Shown here: positions 1-6,956 of the stretch, piece after piece
Position numbering within the stretch: the stretch's first letter is position 1
Layout: the number at the start of each line of letters is the position of its first letter
Source: Hydrogenophaga intermedia
GTDB taxonomy: Bacteria; Pseudomonadota; Gammaproteobacteria; Burkholderiales; Burkholderiaceae_C
NCBI GenBank assembly: GCA_945869245.1
Contig: CAMBOY010000173.1
Coordinates: 1-6,956 of the forward strand
Reading direction: 5' to 3'
Length of the DNA stretch: 6,956 nt
Notes under the pieces: model-generated
Told to the model about the DNA's origin: nothing
Databases searched by the model: none
Seen by the model: the letters and a program-made list of their open reading frames with translations, nothing else
Program-made: the position numbers and the translations under genes

Positions 1-600
1 AGTGGCGTGCACCTGCAGGTGGACAACGGCGAGTTTGTGGCCATCGTCGGTGACTCGGGCGTGGGCAAATCCAGCCTGCTCAACTGCATGGCTGGGCTGG
101 ACGGCTGGACCGAAGGCCAGGTGCTGCACCAAGGCACCGACCTGGGCCAGCTCAACGACACCCAGCGCGCGCTGTGGCGGCGCGAGCACCTGGGCTTTGT
201 GTTCCAAGCCTTTCATGTGCTGCCACATCTGAGCGTGGCCGACAACGTGGGCCTGCCCTTGCTGCTGCTGGGCCGAAGCGACCCACAGCGGGTGCAGGCC
301 ATGATCGACGCGGTGGGCCTGCAGGGCTTGCAGCAACGGCTGCCAGCCGAACTCTCGGGCGGGCAACTGCAGCGGGTGGCGATTGCGCGCGCGCTGGTGC
401 ACCGCCCGCGCCTGGTGCTGGCCGACGAGCCCACCGGCAACCTCGACCCCGACACCGCCCAACGCGTGATGGACGTGCTGCTGCAGCAGGTACGCAGCGA
501 GGGCAGCGCACTGGTGCTGGTGACCCATTCACAACCCGCTGCCGCCCTGGCCGACCGGCGCCTGCGCCTGAGCGCGCAGGGCTGCAGCCCGCTGCCCTAG
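1..600 (+). CDS. ABC transporter ATP-binding protein, LolD/MacB/YbbA-like (5' truncated by window)
   Basis: Nucleotide-binding subunit that hydrolyses ATP at the inner face of the cytoplasmic membrane to drive a partner permease. Counting codons from base 1, I see Walker A GDSGVGKS (residues 17-24), the Q-loop glutamine in FVFQ (Q69), a canonical signature LSGGQLQR (118-125), Walker B LVLADE (138-143, catalytic E143), the D-loop in GNLD and the switch histidine in VTHS (H176). All ATPase motifs are intact. The ADEPTGNLD sequence and the FVFQAFHVLPHLSVADNV stretch are typical of the LolD/MacB/YbbA branch, whose members work with FtsX-like permeases in lipoprotein export, macrolide efflux or related envelope tasks. 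Family members usually have about 35-40 residues before Walker A and only 16 are visible here, so the gene starts upstream and the GTG at 7 is an internal valine. The permease is not in the window, so the substrate cannot be named. Family call is firm; the subfamily is inferred. Confidence 0.93.
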   Translation, partial: SGVHLQVDNGEFVAIVGDSGVGKSSLLNCMAGLDGWTEGQVLHQGTDLGQLNDTQRALWRREHLGFVFQAFHVLPHLSVADNVGLPLLLLGRSDPQRVQAMIDAVGLQGLQQRLPAELSGGQLQRVAIARALVHRPRLVLADEPTGNLDPDTAQRVMDVLLQQVRSEGSALVLVTHSQPAAALADRRLRLSAQGCSPLP

Positions 601-615
601 CGCTCCGCCCACGCT

Positions 616-1971
616 GTGAACGCCTCCGCCCCCCAGCGCAACAGCCTCAACGCCATCGCCGGCCCGATCGTGGGCGAATTTGTGCTGGGCATGCTGGTGG
701 CGGTGGCCGGGCTGTATTTGGCCTCACACACCTCGGACGCAGCGGCCGGCAGCTTTGGCTTGACACAGGTGGTGCTCGAATCCCTGTCGGTGCTGTTTCG
801 GGTGCTGGCGATTGGCACTGGGGTGGTGGTGGGCCAGGCCCTGGGCAGTGGCCGCGGCCACGAGGTGCAGCGCAGCGCCTTTGCCGCTTTGGGTGCGAGC
901 AGCTGGGCCGGCCTCACCGTGGCGCTGGTGCTGCTGGCCGGGCACCCGCTGCTGCTGCACATCCTCAACGCGCCGGCCGAGGTGCTGCCCATTGCCGGGG
1001 TGTACATGATGTGCCTGGCGCCCGCCATGGTGCTCGAAGCGCACAACCTGAGCATGGCCGCTGTGCTGCGCGCCCACCTCTACGCCCGCGATTCGCTGCG
1101 CATCATGATCGTCATGCACAGCACCCACCTGCTGCTGGCCTGGCTGCTGATGCGCGGCGTGGGCGGCTGGGACGGCCTGGGGCTCAACGGCTACGCGTTG
1201 GCCTATCTGTGCAGCCGGGCGCTGGGCCTGTGGCTGCACATCCGCTTTTGGCGCGAGCGCTTGGCGATGCGACCGCGCGCCGCCCACTGGTGGTTGATGC
1301 GCTGGAGCGCCATTGGTCCGATTTTGCGGGTGGGGGTGCCGGGAGCGGCGGTGGAACTCGGCTACCGGCTGGGCTTTATGGTGTCGATCGCGGCCACCGC
1401 GCGCCTGGGCGTGTCGGCACTCGCCGCCCACGCCTACACCCTGCAGACGCTCAAGTTTGTGCTGCTGATCAGTCTGTCGATTGGCTGGGCGGTCGAGATC
1501 ATGGTCGGGCGTCTGGTCGGCGCCGGCCGGCTGCGCGAGGCCGACCAGATGGTGAAAAAAGGCGTGCGCAACGGCCTGCTCGCCTCGGGCTCGCTGGCGG
1601 TGCTGGCGGCGCTGTCTGCCCCATGGCTGATGCGCGCCTTCACCCAAGACCCCGCCATCATCGCCCTGTGCCAGACACTGCTCTGGCTGTCGGTGGCACT
1701 CGAACTCGGCCGGGTGTTCAACCTGGTGGTCAATGGCGCGCTGCGCGCCAGCGGCGATGTGCATTACCCCATGTTTGCCAGCCTGGGCTCTTTGGTGCTG
1801 CTGCTGGGTGTGGGCTCGCACTGGATGGGCCAGTGGTGGGGCCTGCCCGGCATCTGGCTGGCCTACATCGCCGACGAAGCCACCCGTGGCCTGCTGATGT
1901 GGTGGCGATGGCGTCGGGGCGGCTGGTGGCGCCTGGCGCGCGCCACGGTGCGCGGCCTGCGCCAGCGCTGA
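616..1971 (+). CDS. MATE family efflux transporter
   Basis: A 451-residue, very hydrophobic protein with about twelve predicted membrane segments, the usual size for MATE (NorM/DinF-type) exporters, which expel cationic drugs or metabolites in exchange for Na+ or H+. The two-fold family pseudo-repeat is visible: VVGQALGSGRGHEVQ (about residues 71-85) in the N half matches MVGRLVGAGRLREAD (about 296-310) in the C half. The NGALRASGDVHYPM segment matches the conserved loop late in the MATE C-terminal half. The C-terminus is rich in Arg and Trp, as expected for a cytoplasmic tail. I chose the GTG at 616 because it is the first start after the in-frame stop at 598-600 and leaves a short N-terminal tail before the first membrane segment. 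No Shine-Dalgarno sequence precedes it; the next ATG (691) would cut into the first membrane segment. With only 15 bases after the ATPase gene, co-transcription and translational coupling are likely. Substrate unknown. Confidence 0.9.
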   Translation: MNASAPQRNSLNAIAGPIVGEFVLGMLVAVAGLYLASHTSDAAAGSFGLTQVVLESLSVLFRVLAIGTGVVVGQALGSGRGHEVQRSAFAALGASSWAGLTVALVLLAGHPLLLHILNAPAEVLPIAGVYMMCLAPAMVLEAHNLSMAAVLRAHLYARDSLRIMIVMHSTHLLLAWLLMRGVGGWDGLGLNGYALAYLCSRALGLWLHIRFWRERLAMRPRAAHWWLMRWSAIGPILRVGVPGAAVELGYRLGFMVSIAATARLGVSALAAHAYTLQTLKFVLLISLSIGWAVEIMVGRLVGAGRLREADQMVKKGVRNGLLASGSLAVLAALSAPWLMRAFTQDPAIIALCQTLLWLSVALELGRVFNLVVNGALRASGDVHYPMFASLGSLVLLLGVGSHWMGQWWGLPGIWLAYIADEATRGLLMWWRWRRGGWWRLARATVRGLRQR

Positions 1972-2019
1972 AAGCCCCCACACCGCACACTGCACGCTGG
2001 GCGCAAAAAGTACCCGGCT

Positions 2020-2034
2020 TGTAACTTAATTACA
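2020..2034. promoter_or_regulatory. HexR-like operator palindrome
   Basis: The sequence TGTAACTTAATTACA is an inverted repeat with arms TGTAA (2020-2024) and TTACA (2030-2034). It is symmetric around 2027 except for one mismatched pair (C2025 against A2029). It closely fits the TGTAATTAAATTACA-type site described for HexR, an RpiR-family regulator with a sugar-phosphate (SIS) domain that controls zwf, edd, eda and related genes in gammaproteobacteria and responds to KDPG. Its place directly upstream of zwf in an Entner-Doudoroff cluster supports the call. It overlaps the candidate -10 box, so binding would be expected to repress. The regulator's own gene is not in the window. The palindrome is observed; the HexR assignment is inferred from match and context. 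Confidence 0.75.
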
Positions 2035-2036
2035 CT
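2031..2036 (+). promoter_or_regulatory. Candidate -10 box of the zwf promoter
   Basis: TACACT matches the sigma-70 -10 consensus at four of six positions, including the first two and last bases, and lies about 33 bases before the zwf ATG. No good -35 hexamer sits 16-18 bases upstream, where the sequence reads AAAAAGTACCC. The promoter may therefore be weak, activator-dependent, or placed slightly differently (TAAACT at 2036-2041 is an alternative). It shares bases with the right arm of the HexR-like palindrome. Confidence 0.4.
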
Positions 2037-2068
2037 AAACTCCGCCCAACCCGTAACCCGAGACCCCC

Positions 2069-3544
2069 ATGAGCCCTGTTGCCCCCGCCACCGCCCCCGA
2101 CATGCCGCTGGATCTGGTGATCTTCGGCGGCGTCGGCGATCTGTCCGTGCGCAAGCTGCTGCCAGCGCTCTACATGGCCCACCTGCACGGCAACCTGCCG
2201 CCGGCCACACGCATTCTGGCGCTGGGTCGTCAGGGCTGGGGCCGCGACGAATTCGCCGCCTTCATTGAATCGAAGGTGCCGGGCTTTATTGGCGCCGAAG
2301 CGCTGGAAGCCAACGCTTGGGCCAGCTTCCTTGGCCGCCTGGTGTATGCGCAGATCGACGCCACCGAGCCCCAGGGCTACACGGCGCTGGCGCAAGCCAT
2401 GCAAGCGGGCTCCGACCGGGTGTACTACCTGGCCACCGCACCCAACCTGTTCACTGGCATCTGCGCCCACCTGCATGGCGCCGGCCTGATTGACCCACGC
2501 GCGCGGGTGGTGCTGGAAAAGCCCTTGGGCCACGACCTGGCCTCGGCCAAACAAATCAACGCCGATGTGGCGCGCTACTTTGCCGAACACCAAGTGTTTC
2601 GCATCGACCACTATCTGGGCAAAGAAACGGTGCAAAACCTGATGGTGCTGCGCTTCGGCAACAGCATCTTTGAACCGCTGTGGCGCGCGCCACACATCAA
2701 GAGTGTGCAAATCACCGTGGCCGAAAGTGTGGGGGTGGGGAGCCGCGCCGGCTTTTACGACAGCACCGGCGCACTGCGCGACATGGTGCAAAACCACCTG
2801 CTGCAGCTGCTGTGCATTGTGGCCATGGAGCCACCAGTGTCGCTCGACCCAGACGCGGTGCGCGACGAAAAACTCAAGGTGCTGCGCTCGTTGCGCCCCA
2901 TGAGCGTGGCCGACATCGCGCGCGACACGGTGCGCGGGCAATATGGCGTAGGCGCCATCGGCGGCGAAGGTGTCAAAGGCTATCTGCAGGAAGACAATAT
3001 TCCGGCCGGCAGCGCCACCGAAACCTTTGTCGCGCTCAAAGCCCACATCAACAACTGGCGCTGGGCCAATGTGCCGATCTTTTTGCGCACCGGCAAACGC
3101 ATGGCCGAACGGCGCAGCGACATCGTCATTGAATTTGCCGACACGCCGTTTTCCATCTTCCCCGATTCACCGCGCGCGACCGTCAACCGCCTGCTGATTC
3201 GCCTGCAGCCCGAAGAACACATCGAGCTGCAAATGATGGCCAAAGAGCCCGGCAGCGGCATGCGCCTCAAGCCCGCCACCCTCAAACTCGACCTGGGTTC
3301 GGCCTTTGCCGGGCGGCGCGCCGAGGCCTATGAGCGCCTGTTGATGGACGTGATCAAAGGCCGGTTGACCCACTTCATGCGCTCCGACGAACTCGAAGCC
3401 GCCTGGGCCTGGGCAGAACCTATTCTGAACGGCTGGCAAGCGCTGGGCGAAAAACCCCGTCCTTACACCGCTGGCACCTGGGGGCCGGCCGCCTCGTCGG
3501 CGCTGATGGCGCGCGACGGTCTGTCGTGGGTGGAAGAAACCTAA
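2069..3544 (+). CDS. zwf: Glucose-6-phosphate 1-dehydrogenase
   Basis: Cytoplasmic enzyme oxidising glucose-6-phosphate to 6-phosphoglucono-1,5-lactone with NAD(P)+, the entry step of both the Entner-Doudoroff and oxidative pentose phosphate routes. The 491-residue length is normal for the family. The Rossmann dinucleotide loop is FGGVGDLS (residues 19-26), followed by RKLLPALY. EKPLG lies at 150-154. The substrate-binding signature RIDHYLGKE is at 178-186, with H181 and K185 in the expected places, followed by VQNLMVLRF and then EPLW (202-205). The segment GFYDSTGALRDMVQNH ends at H243, the expected catalytic histidine. The ATG at 2069 adds about ten residues ahead of the Rossmann strand; M12 (2102) is an alternative start, but neither has a strong ribosome site. 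It is the first gene of the cluster, lies under the HexR-like operator, and ends six bases before pgl. Cofactor preference cannot be decided by eye. Confidence 0.97.
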   Translation: MSPVAPATAPDMPLDLVIFGGVGDLSVRKLLPALYMAHLHGNLPPATRILALGRQGWGRDEFAAFIESKVPGFIGAEALEANAWASFLGRLVYAQIDATEPQGYTALAQAMQAGSDRVYYLATAPNLFTGICAHLHGAGLIDPRARVVLEKPLGHDLASAKQINADVARYFAEHQVFRIDHYLGKETVQNLMVLRFGNSIFEPLWRAPHIKSVQITVAESVGVGSRAGFYDSTGALRDMVQNHLLQLLCIVAMEPPVSLDPDAVRDEKLKVLRSLRPMSVADIARDTVRGQYGVGAIGGEGVKGYLQEDNIPAGSATETFVALKAHINNWRWANVPIFLRTGKRMAERRSDIVIEFADTPFSIFPDSPRATVNRLLIRLQPEEHIELQMMAKEPGSGMRLKPATLKLDLGSAFAGRRAEAYERLLMDVIKGRLTHFMRSDELEAAWAWAEPILNGWQALGEKPRPYTAGTWGPAASSALMARDGLSWVEET

Positions 3545-3550
3545 AACACC

Positions 3551-4270
3551 ATGAGCCTGTGCACCGAACACACTTTTGCATCGACCGACGCGCTGTCTGC
3601 CGCCTTGGCAGCCGACGTGGCCCAACGCCTGGAGCGCGCCATCGGCGAGCGCGGCCTGGCCACCCTGGCGGTATCGGGCGGCAAGTCGCCGGTGCCGCTG
3701 TTTGCGGCCCTGCGCCAGCACCCCCTGCCCTGGCAGCGGGTGACGGTGCTGCTGGTGGACGAGCGGGTGGTGTCGCACACCCACGCCGACAGCAACACCG
3801 CGCTGGTGCGTCAGCACCTGCTGCAAGACGCGGCCGCAGCGGCGCGGTTTGTGCCCCTGTTTGACGACCACACCGATCTGTCCGATCGGGCCAGCGACCC
3901 ACTGGGACTGGAGCGTTTGGCACAGCTGGCCAACGAGCGCCTGGCCACTGTGCCCTGGCCACTCGACGTGGTCTTGCTCGGCATGGGCGAAGACGGCCAC
4001 ACCGCCTCGCTGTTTCCCGAGGCACCGGGTCTGGCCCACGCGCTGCACAGCGGCGACGCCGTGGCGTGGGTGCGCCCCGCCACCGCCCCGCACGCGCGCC
4101 TGACGCTCACCCTGCCGCGTTTGCTGCAGGCCCGTCACGTGGCGCTGTCGATCAGCGGTGCGGCCAAACGCGCGGTGTACGCCCAGGCCTGCACGACCGA
4201 CAGCGAAGCTTTGCCCGTGTCGCTGGTGCTGCACCGCCGCACCACCCCCGTGGCCACCTGGATGGCCTGA
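3551..4270 (+). CDS. pgl: 6-phosphogluconolactonase (DevB/SOL type)
   Basis: Hydrolyses 6-phosphoglucono-lactone to 6-phosphogluconate in the cytoplasm, preventing build-up of the reactive lactone made by Zwf. The protein has 239 residues, the usual size for the DevB/SOL family, which is related to glucosamine-6-phosphate isomerases. The phosphate-binding segment is VSGGKSP (residues 41-47; many homologues have SGGSTP here). The conserved DERVV follows at 70-74, then a HADSN segment. The family hallmark GMGEDGHTASLFP is at 144-156 and includes the conserved H150. The DER, DSN and GHTASLFP elements together favour lactonase over isomerase. The ATG at 3551 is six bases after the zwf stop. A possible ribosome site, GGAAG at 3532-3536, lies inside the zwf end at a long 14-base spacing, so translational coupling to zwf is likely. 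Confidence 0.95.
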   Translation: MSLCTEHTFASTDALSAALAADVAQRLERAIGERGLATLAVSGGKSPVPLFAALRQHPLPWQRVTVLLVDERVVSHTHADSNTALVRQHLLQDAAAAARFVPLFDDHTDLSDRASDPLGLERLAQLANERLATVPWPLDVVLLGMGEDGHTASLFPEAPGLAHALHSGDAVAWVRPATAPHARLTLTLPRLLQARHVALSISGAAKRAVYAQACTTDSEALPVSLVLHRRTTPVATWMA

Positions 4271-4285
4271 CCCCCTTTTTTGTCC

Positions 4286-4289
4286 GGAG
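4286..4289 (+). promoter_or_regulatory. Ribosome binding site of edd
   Basis: GGAG lies six bases before the ATG at 4296, within the 25-base pgl-edd gap. It is the clearest Shine-Dalgarno sequence in the window. It decides the edd start against an open frame that extends further upstream into pgl (ATG at 4158). Confidence 0.75.
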
Positions 4290-4295
4290 TCCCCC

Positions 4296-6122
<1,827 letters not shown>

Positions 6123-6131
6123 GCACCCCCG

Positions 6132-6201
6132 CGCCGCCTGCGGCGTCACCCCCCGCCAGGGGGCGTCGGCAGCGGCCCGGCGGAGCCGGTTCCGCGCCGA
6201 C
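6132..6201. repeat. GC-rich hairpin cluster (REP-like element) between edd and eda
   Basis: Three inverted repeats follow each other in the 115-base edd-eda gap. The first has arms CGCCG (6132-6136) and CGGCG (6141-6145) with a four-base loop. The second has arms CCCCC (6150-6154) and GGGGG (6159-6163) around GCCA. The third is longer: GTCGGC (6165-6170) pairs with GCCGAC (6196-6201), GCGG (6172-6175) with CCGC (6192-6195), and CCGGC (6177-6181) with GCCGG (6185-6189), closing on a GGA loop. That makes 15 base pairs, interrupted only by a bulged A and a C/TT internal loop. No T-run follows, so it is not a classical terminator. From memory, a CCCGGCGGAGCCGGTTCCGC-like core recurs between genes in Comamonadaceae; this was not checked by search. 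Likely roles are mRNA stabilisation, partial termination or a dispersed repeat. Confidence 0.7.
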
Positions 6202-6237
6202 CTGGATCCCAAATCCCCTTCACTCCACTATTTCCTC

Positions 6238-6876
6238 ATGACCACCACCTGTTTCATCCCTCCCACTTTCCAGTCCCGCGTGGTGCCGGTCATTGTGCTG
6301 ACCGACGCGGCCCATGCGGTGCCGCTGGCGCACGCGCTGCTCGATGGCGGCATCGACGTGATGGAGATCACTTTGCGCTCCAGCGCGGCGCTGGCGTCCA
6401 TTGAAGCGGTGGCCAAAGCGGTGCCGCAGATGCATGTGGGCGCGGGCACGGTCACACGCGTGGCCGAGGTGCAGCAGGTGATCGACGCGGGTGCGACCTT
6501 CGCACTGTCGCCGGGCTGCACCGATGCGCTGTTGGACGCGGTGCAGGCGGCGCGTCTGCCCTTCATTCCGGGTGTGATGACACCGGGTGAGGTGATGTTG
6601 CGGCGCGAGCAGGGCTTTTCGTTGATGAAGTTGTTTCCGGCGCAGCAGGCCGGTGGTTTGGGCATGCTCAAGGCGCTGGGTGGCCCGCTGCCCGATGTGC
6701 GGTTTTGTCCCACCGGTGGGGTGAGTGTGGACAACCTGGGTGAGTTTTTGAAGTTGCCGAATGTGGCGATGGCGGGGGGCAGCTGGCTGACGCCTGTGGA
6801 CGCGATGGTGGCTGGGGACTGGGCCCGCATCACTGCCTTGGCTGCTGCGGCTGTGGCTGTTGCTCGGTCTGTGTGA
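6238..6876 (+). CDS. eda: KDPG aldolase (2-dehydro-3-deoxy-phosphogluconate aldolase)
   Basis: Class I aldolase cleaving KDPG to pyruvate and glyceraldehyde-3-phosphate, the last Entner-Doudoroff step; many homologues also split 4-hydroxy-2-oxoglutarate. The 212-residue length matches the family's single TIM-barrel domain. Active-site residues align with E. coli Eda at a constant offset of two: E43 and R47 in MEITLRS, T71 in GAGTV, P92 in LSPGC, the Schiff-base lysine K131 in FSLMKLFPA, T159 in CPTGG and S182 in GGSWL. The ATG at 6238 gives a normal N-terminus. The frame stays open upstream, but with no suitable start near the family's N-terminus, and that stretch reads through the hairpin cluster. 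No Shine-Dalgarno sequence precedes the ATG (ACTATTTCCTC), unlike edd. The 115-base gap before it is much longer than the other gaps in the cluster. The distal third uses more TTG, TTT and GGT codons than the rest. Confidence 0.96.
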   Translation: MTTTCFIPPTFQSRVVPVIVLTDAAHAVPLAHALLDGGIDVMEITLRSSAALASIEAVAKAVPQMHVGAGTVTRVAEVQQVIDAGATFALSPGCTDALLDAVQAARLPFIPGVMTPGEVMLRREQGFSLMKLFPAQQAGGLGMLKALGGPLPDVRFCPTGGVSVDNLGEFLKLPNVAMAGGSWLTPVDAMVAGDWARITALAAAAVAVARSV

Positions 6877-6956
6877 TCTTGGTTGTTGGTGTTTTGCGTT
6901 GTGGCGCCGAGAGTGCGTGGGGGCCCGGGGGCTTAGCCTCGCGCTGCGCGCTCCGA
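6877..6956. other. Gene-free tail after eda with GC-rich palindromes at the window edge
   Basis: No gene is visible here. The first part continues a G/T-rich, nearly A-free stretch that starts inside eda (6833-6909 has one A, in the stop codon). From 6915 the sequence turns very GC-rich. GGGGGCCCGGGGGC (6919-6932) contains overlapping palindromes GGGCCC and CCCGGG, and GCGC (6941-6944) can pair with GCGC (6948-6951) over a TGC loop. This could be one arm of a larger inverted repeat or a terminator-like structure for the cluster, but the window ends at 6956 and no T-run is seen. Confidence 0.4.

Larger units (their letters stand above)
1972..2068 (+). promoter_or_regulatory. zwf upstream regulatory region
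   Basis: This 97-base gap between the MATE gene and zwf is the only real break between the membrane-protein genes and the sugar genes. Its central part (about 2004-2040) is AT-rich against the GC-rich surroundings, as expected for a promoter, and it holds the HexR-like operator and possible -10 box listed separately. The zwf ATG at 2069 is preceded by only a weak purine stretch, GAG at 2060-2062, six bases away. I see no stem-loop plus T-run that would end transcription from the MATE gene, so some read-through into zwf is possible. Confidence 0.7.

Noticed and set aside
7..9. GTG at position 7 as the start of the ATPase gene
   Set aside because: It would leave only 14 residues before Walker A, while the family has about 35-40. 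The frame is open to the window edge, so the gene begins upstream.
724..1995. Long open frame on the minus strand opposite the MATE gene (423 codons), and similar minus-strand frames at 4308-5411 and 3167-4333
   Set aside because: Their products are low-complexity, rich in His, Gln, Arg, Ala and Gly, with no recognisable domain. They mirror strongly coding genes in GC-rich DNA, where opposite-strand stops are rare.
174..2024. 616-codon plus-strand open frame overlapping the ATPase and MATE genes
   Set aside because: It is the shifted frame of two genes with complete family motifs, and its product is Arg/Ala/Gly/Pro-rich without any domain.
4252..4281. Stem-loop GGCCA/TGGCC at the end of pgl followed by TTTTTT, as a terminator or attenuator
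   Set aside because: The stem is only five base pairs, lies inside pgl, and is separated from the T-run by eight bases including CCCCC. Termination there would cut edd from its operon.
4158..4295. Upstream ATG extension of edd into pgl
   Set aside because: The extra 46 residues match no Edd N-terminus and are out-of-frame pgl sequence. The ATG at 4296 has a well-placed GGAG.

Overview
The window is GC-rich with strong G/C bias at third codon positions. It carries a complete glucose Entner-Doudoroff gene set in the order zwf-pgl-edd-eda. Gene order, codon style and a GC-rich intergenic palindrome of a kind I associate with Comamonadaceae suggest a betaproteobacterium of the order Burkholderiales, probably Comamonadaceae (a Hydrogenophaga/Rhodoferax/Acidovorax-like organism). 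That placement is inference from reading; no search was run.

Layout, all genes on the + strand. (1) Positions 1-600 hold the 3' part of an ABC transporter ATPase of the LolD/MacB/YbbA type; its start and probably its permease lie before the window. (2) Positions 616-1971 encode a MATE-family multidrug/Na+ antiporter-like membrane protein, 15 bases downstream of the ATPase stop and in the same reading frame. (3) The 97-base gap 1972-2068 contains a near-perfect 15-base palindrome (2020-2034) that fits the operator of HexR, the KDPG-responsive regulator of sugar catabolism, overlapping a plausible -10 box. (4) zwf (2069-3544), pgl (3551-4270), edd (4296-6122) and eda (6238-6876) follow. (5) The edd-eda gap holds three consecutive GC-rich hairpins resembling a REP-like element. 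(6) The last 80 bases have no gene. They hold an almost A-free stretch and then GC-rich palindromes that run into the window edge.

The four enzymes act in series. Glucose-6-phosphate is oxidised to 6-phosphogluconolactone (Zwf), hydrolysed to 6-phosphogluconate (Pgl), dehydrated to KDPG (Edd) and cleaved to pyruvate plus glyceraldehyde-3-phosphate (Eda). In characterised systems KDPG, the product of Edd and substrate of Eda, is the HexR effector, so an operator before zwf would close a feed-forward loop over the cluster. The catalytic residues I could check are present in all four enzymes, and none is broken.

I found no undescribed system here. The observations most worth following are the HexR-like operator, the structured edd-eda gap combined with an eda start that lacks a Shine-Dalgarno sequence, and the compositional oddities at the end of eda.
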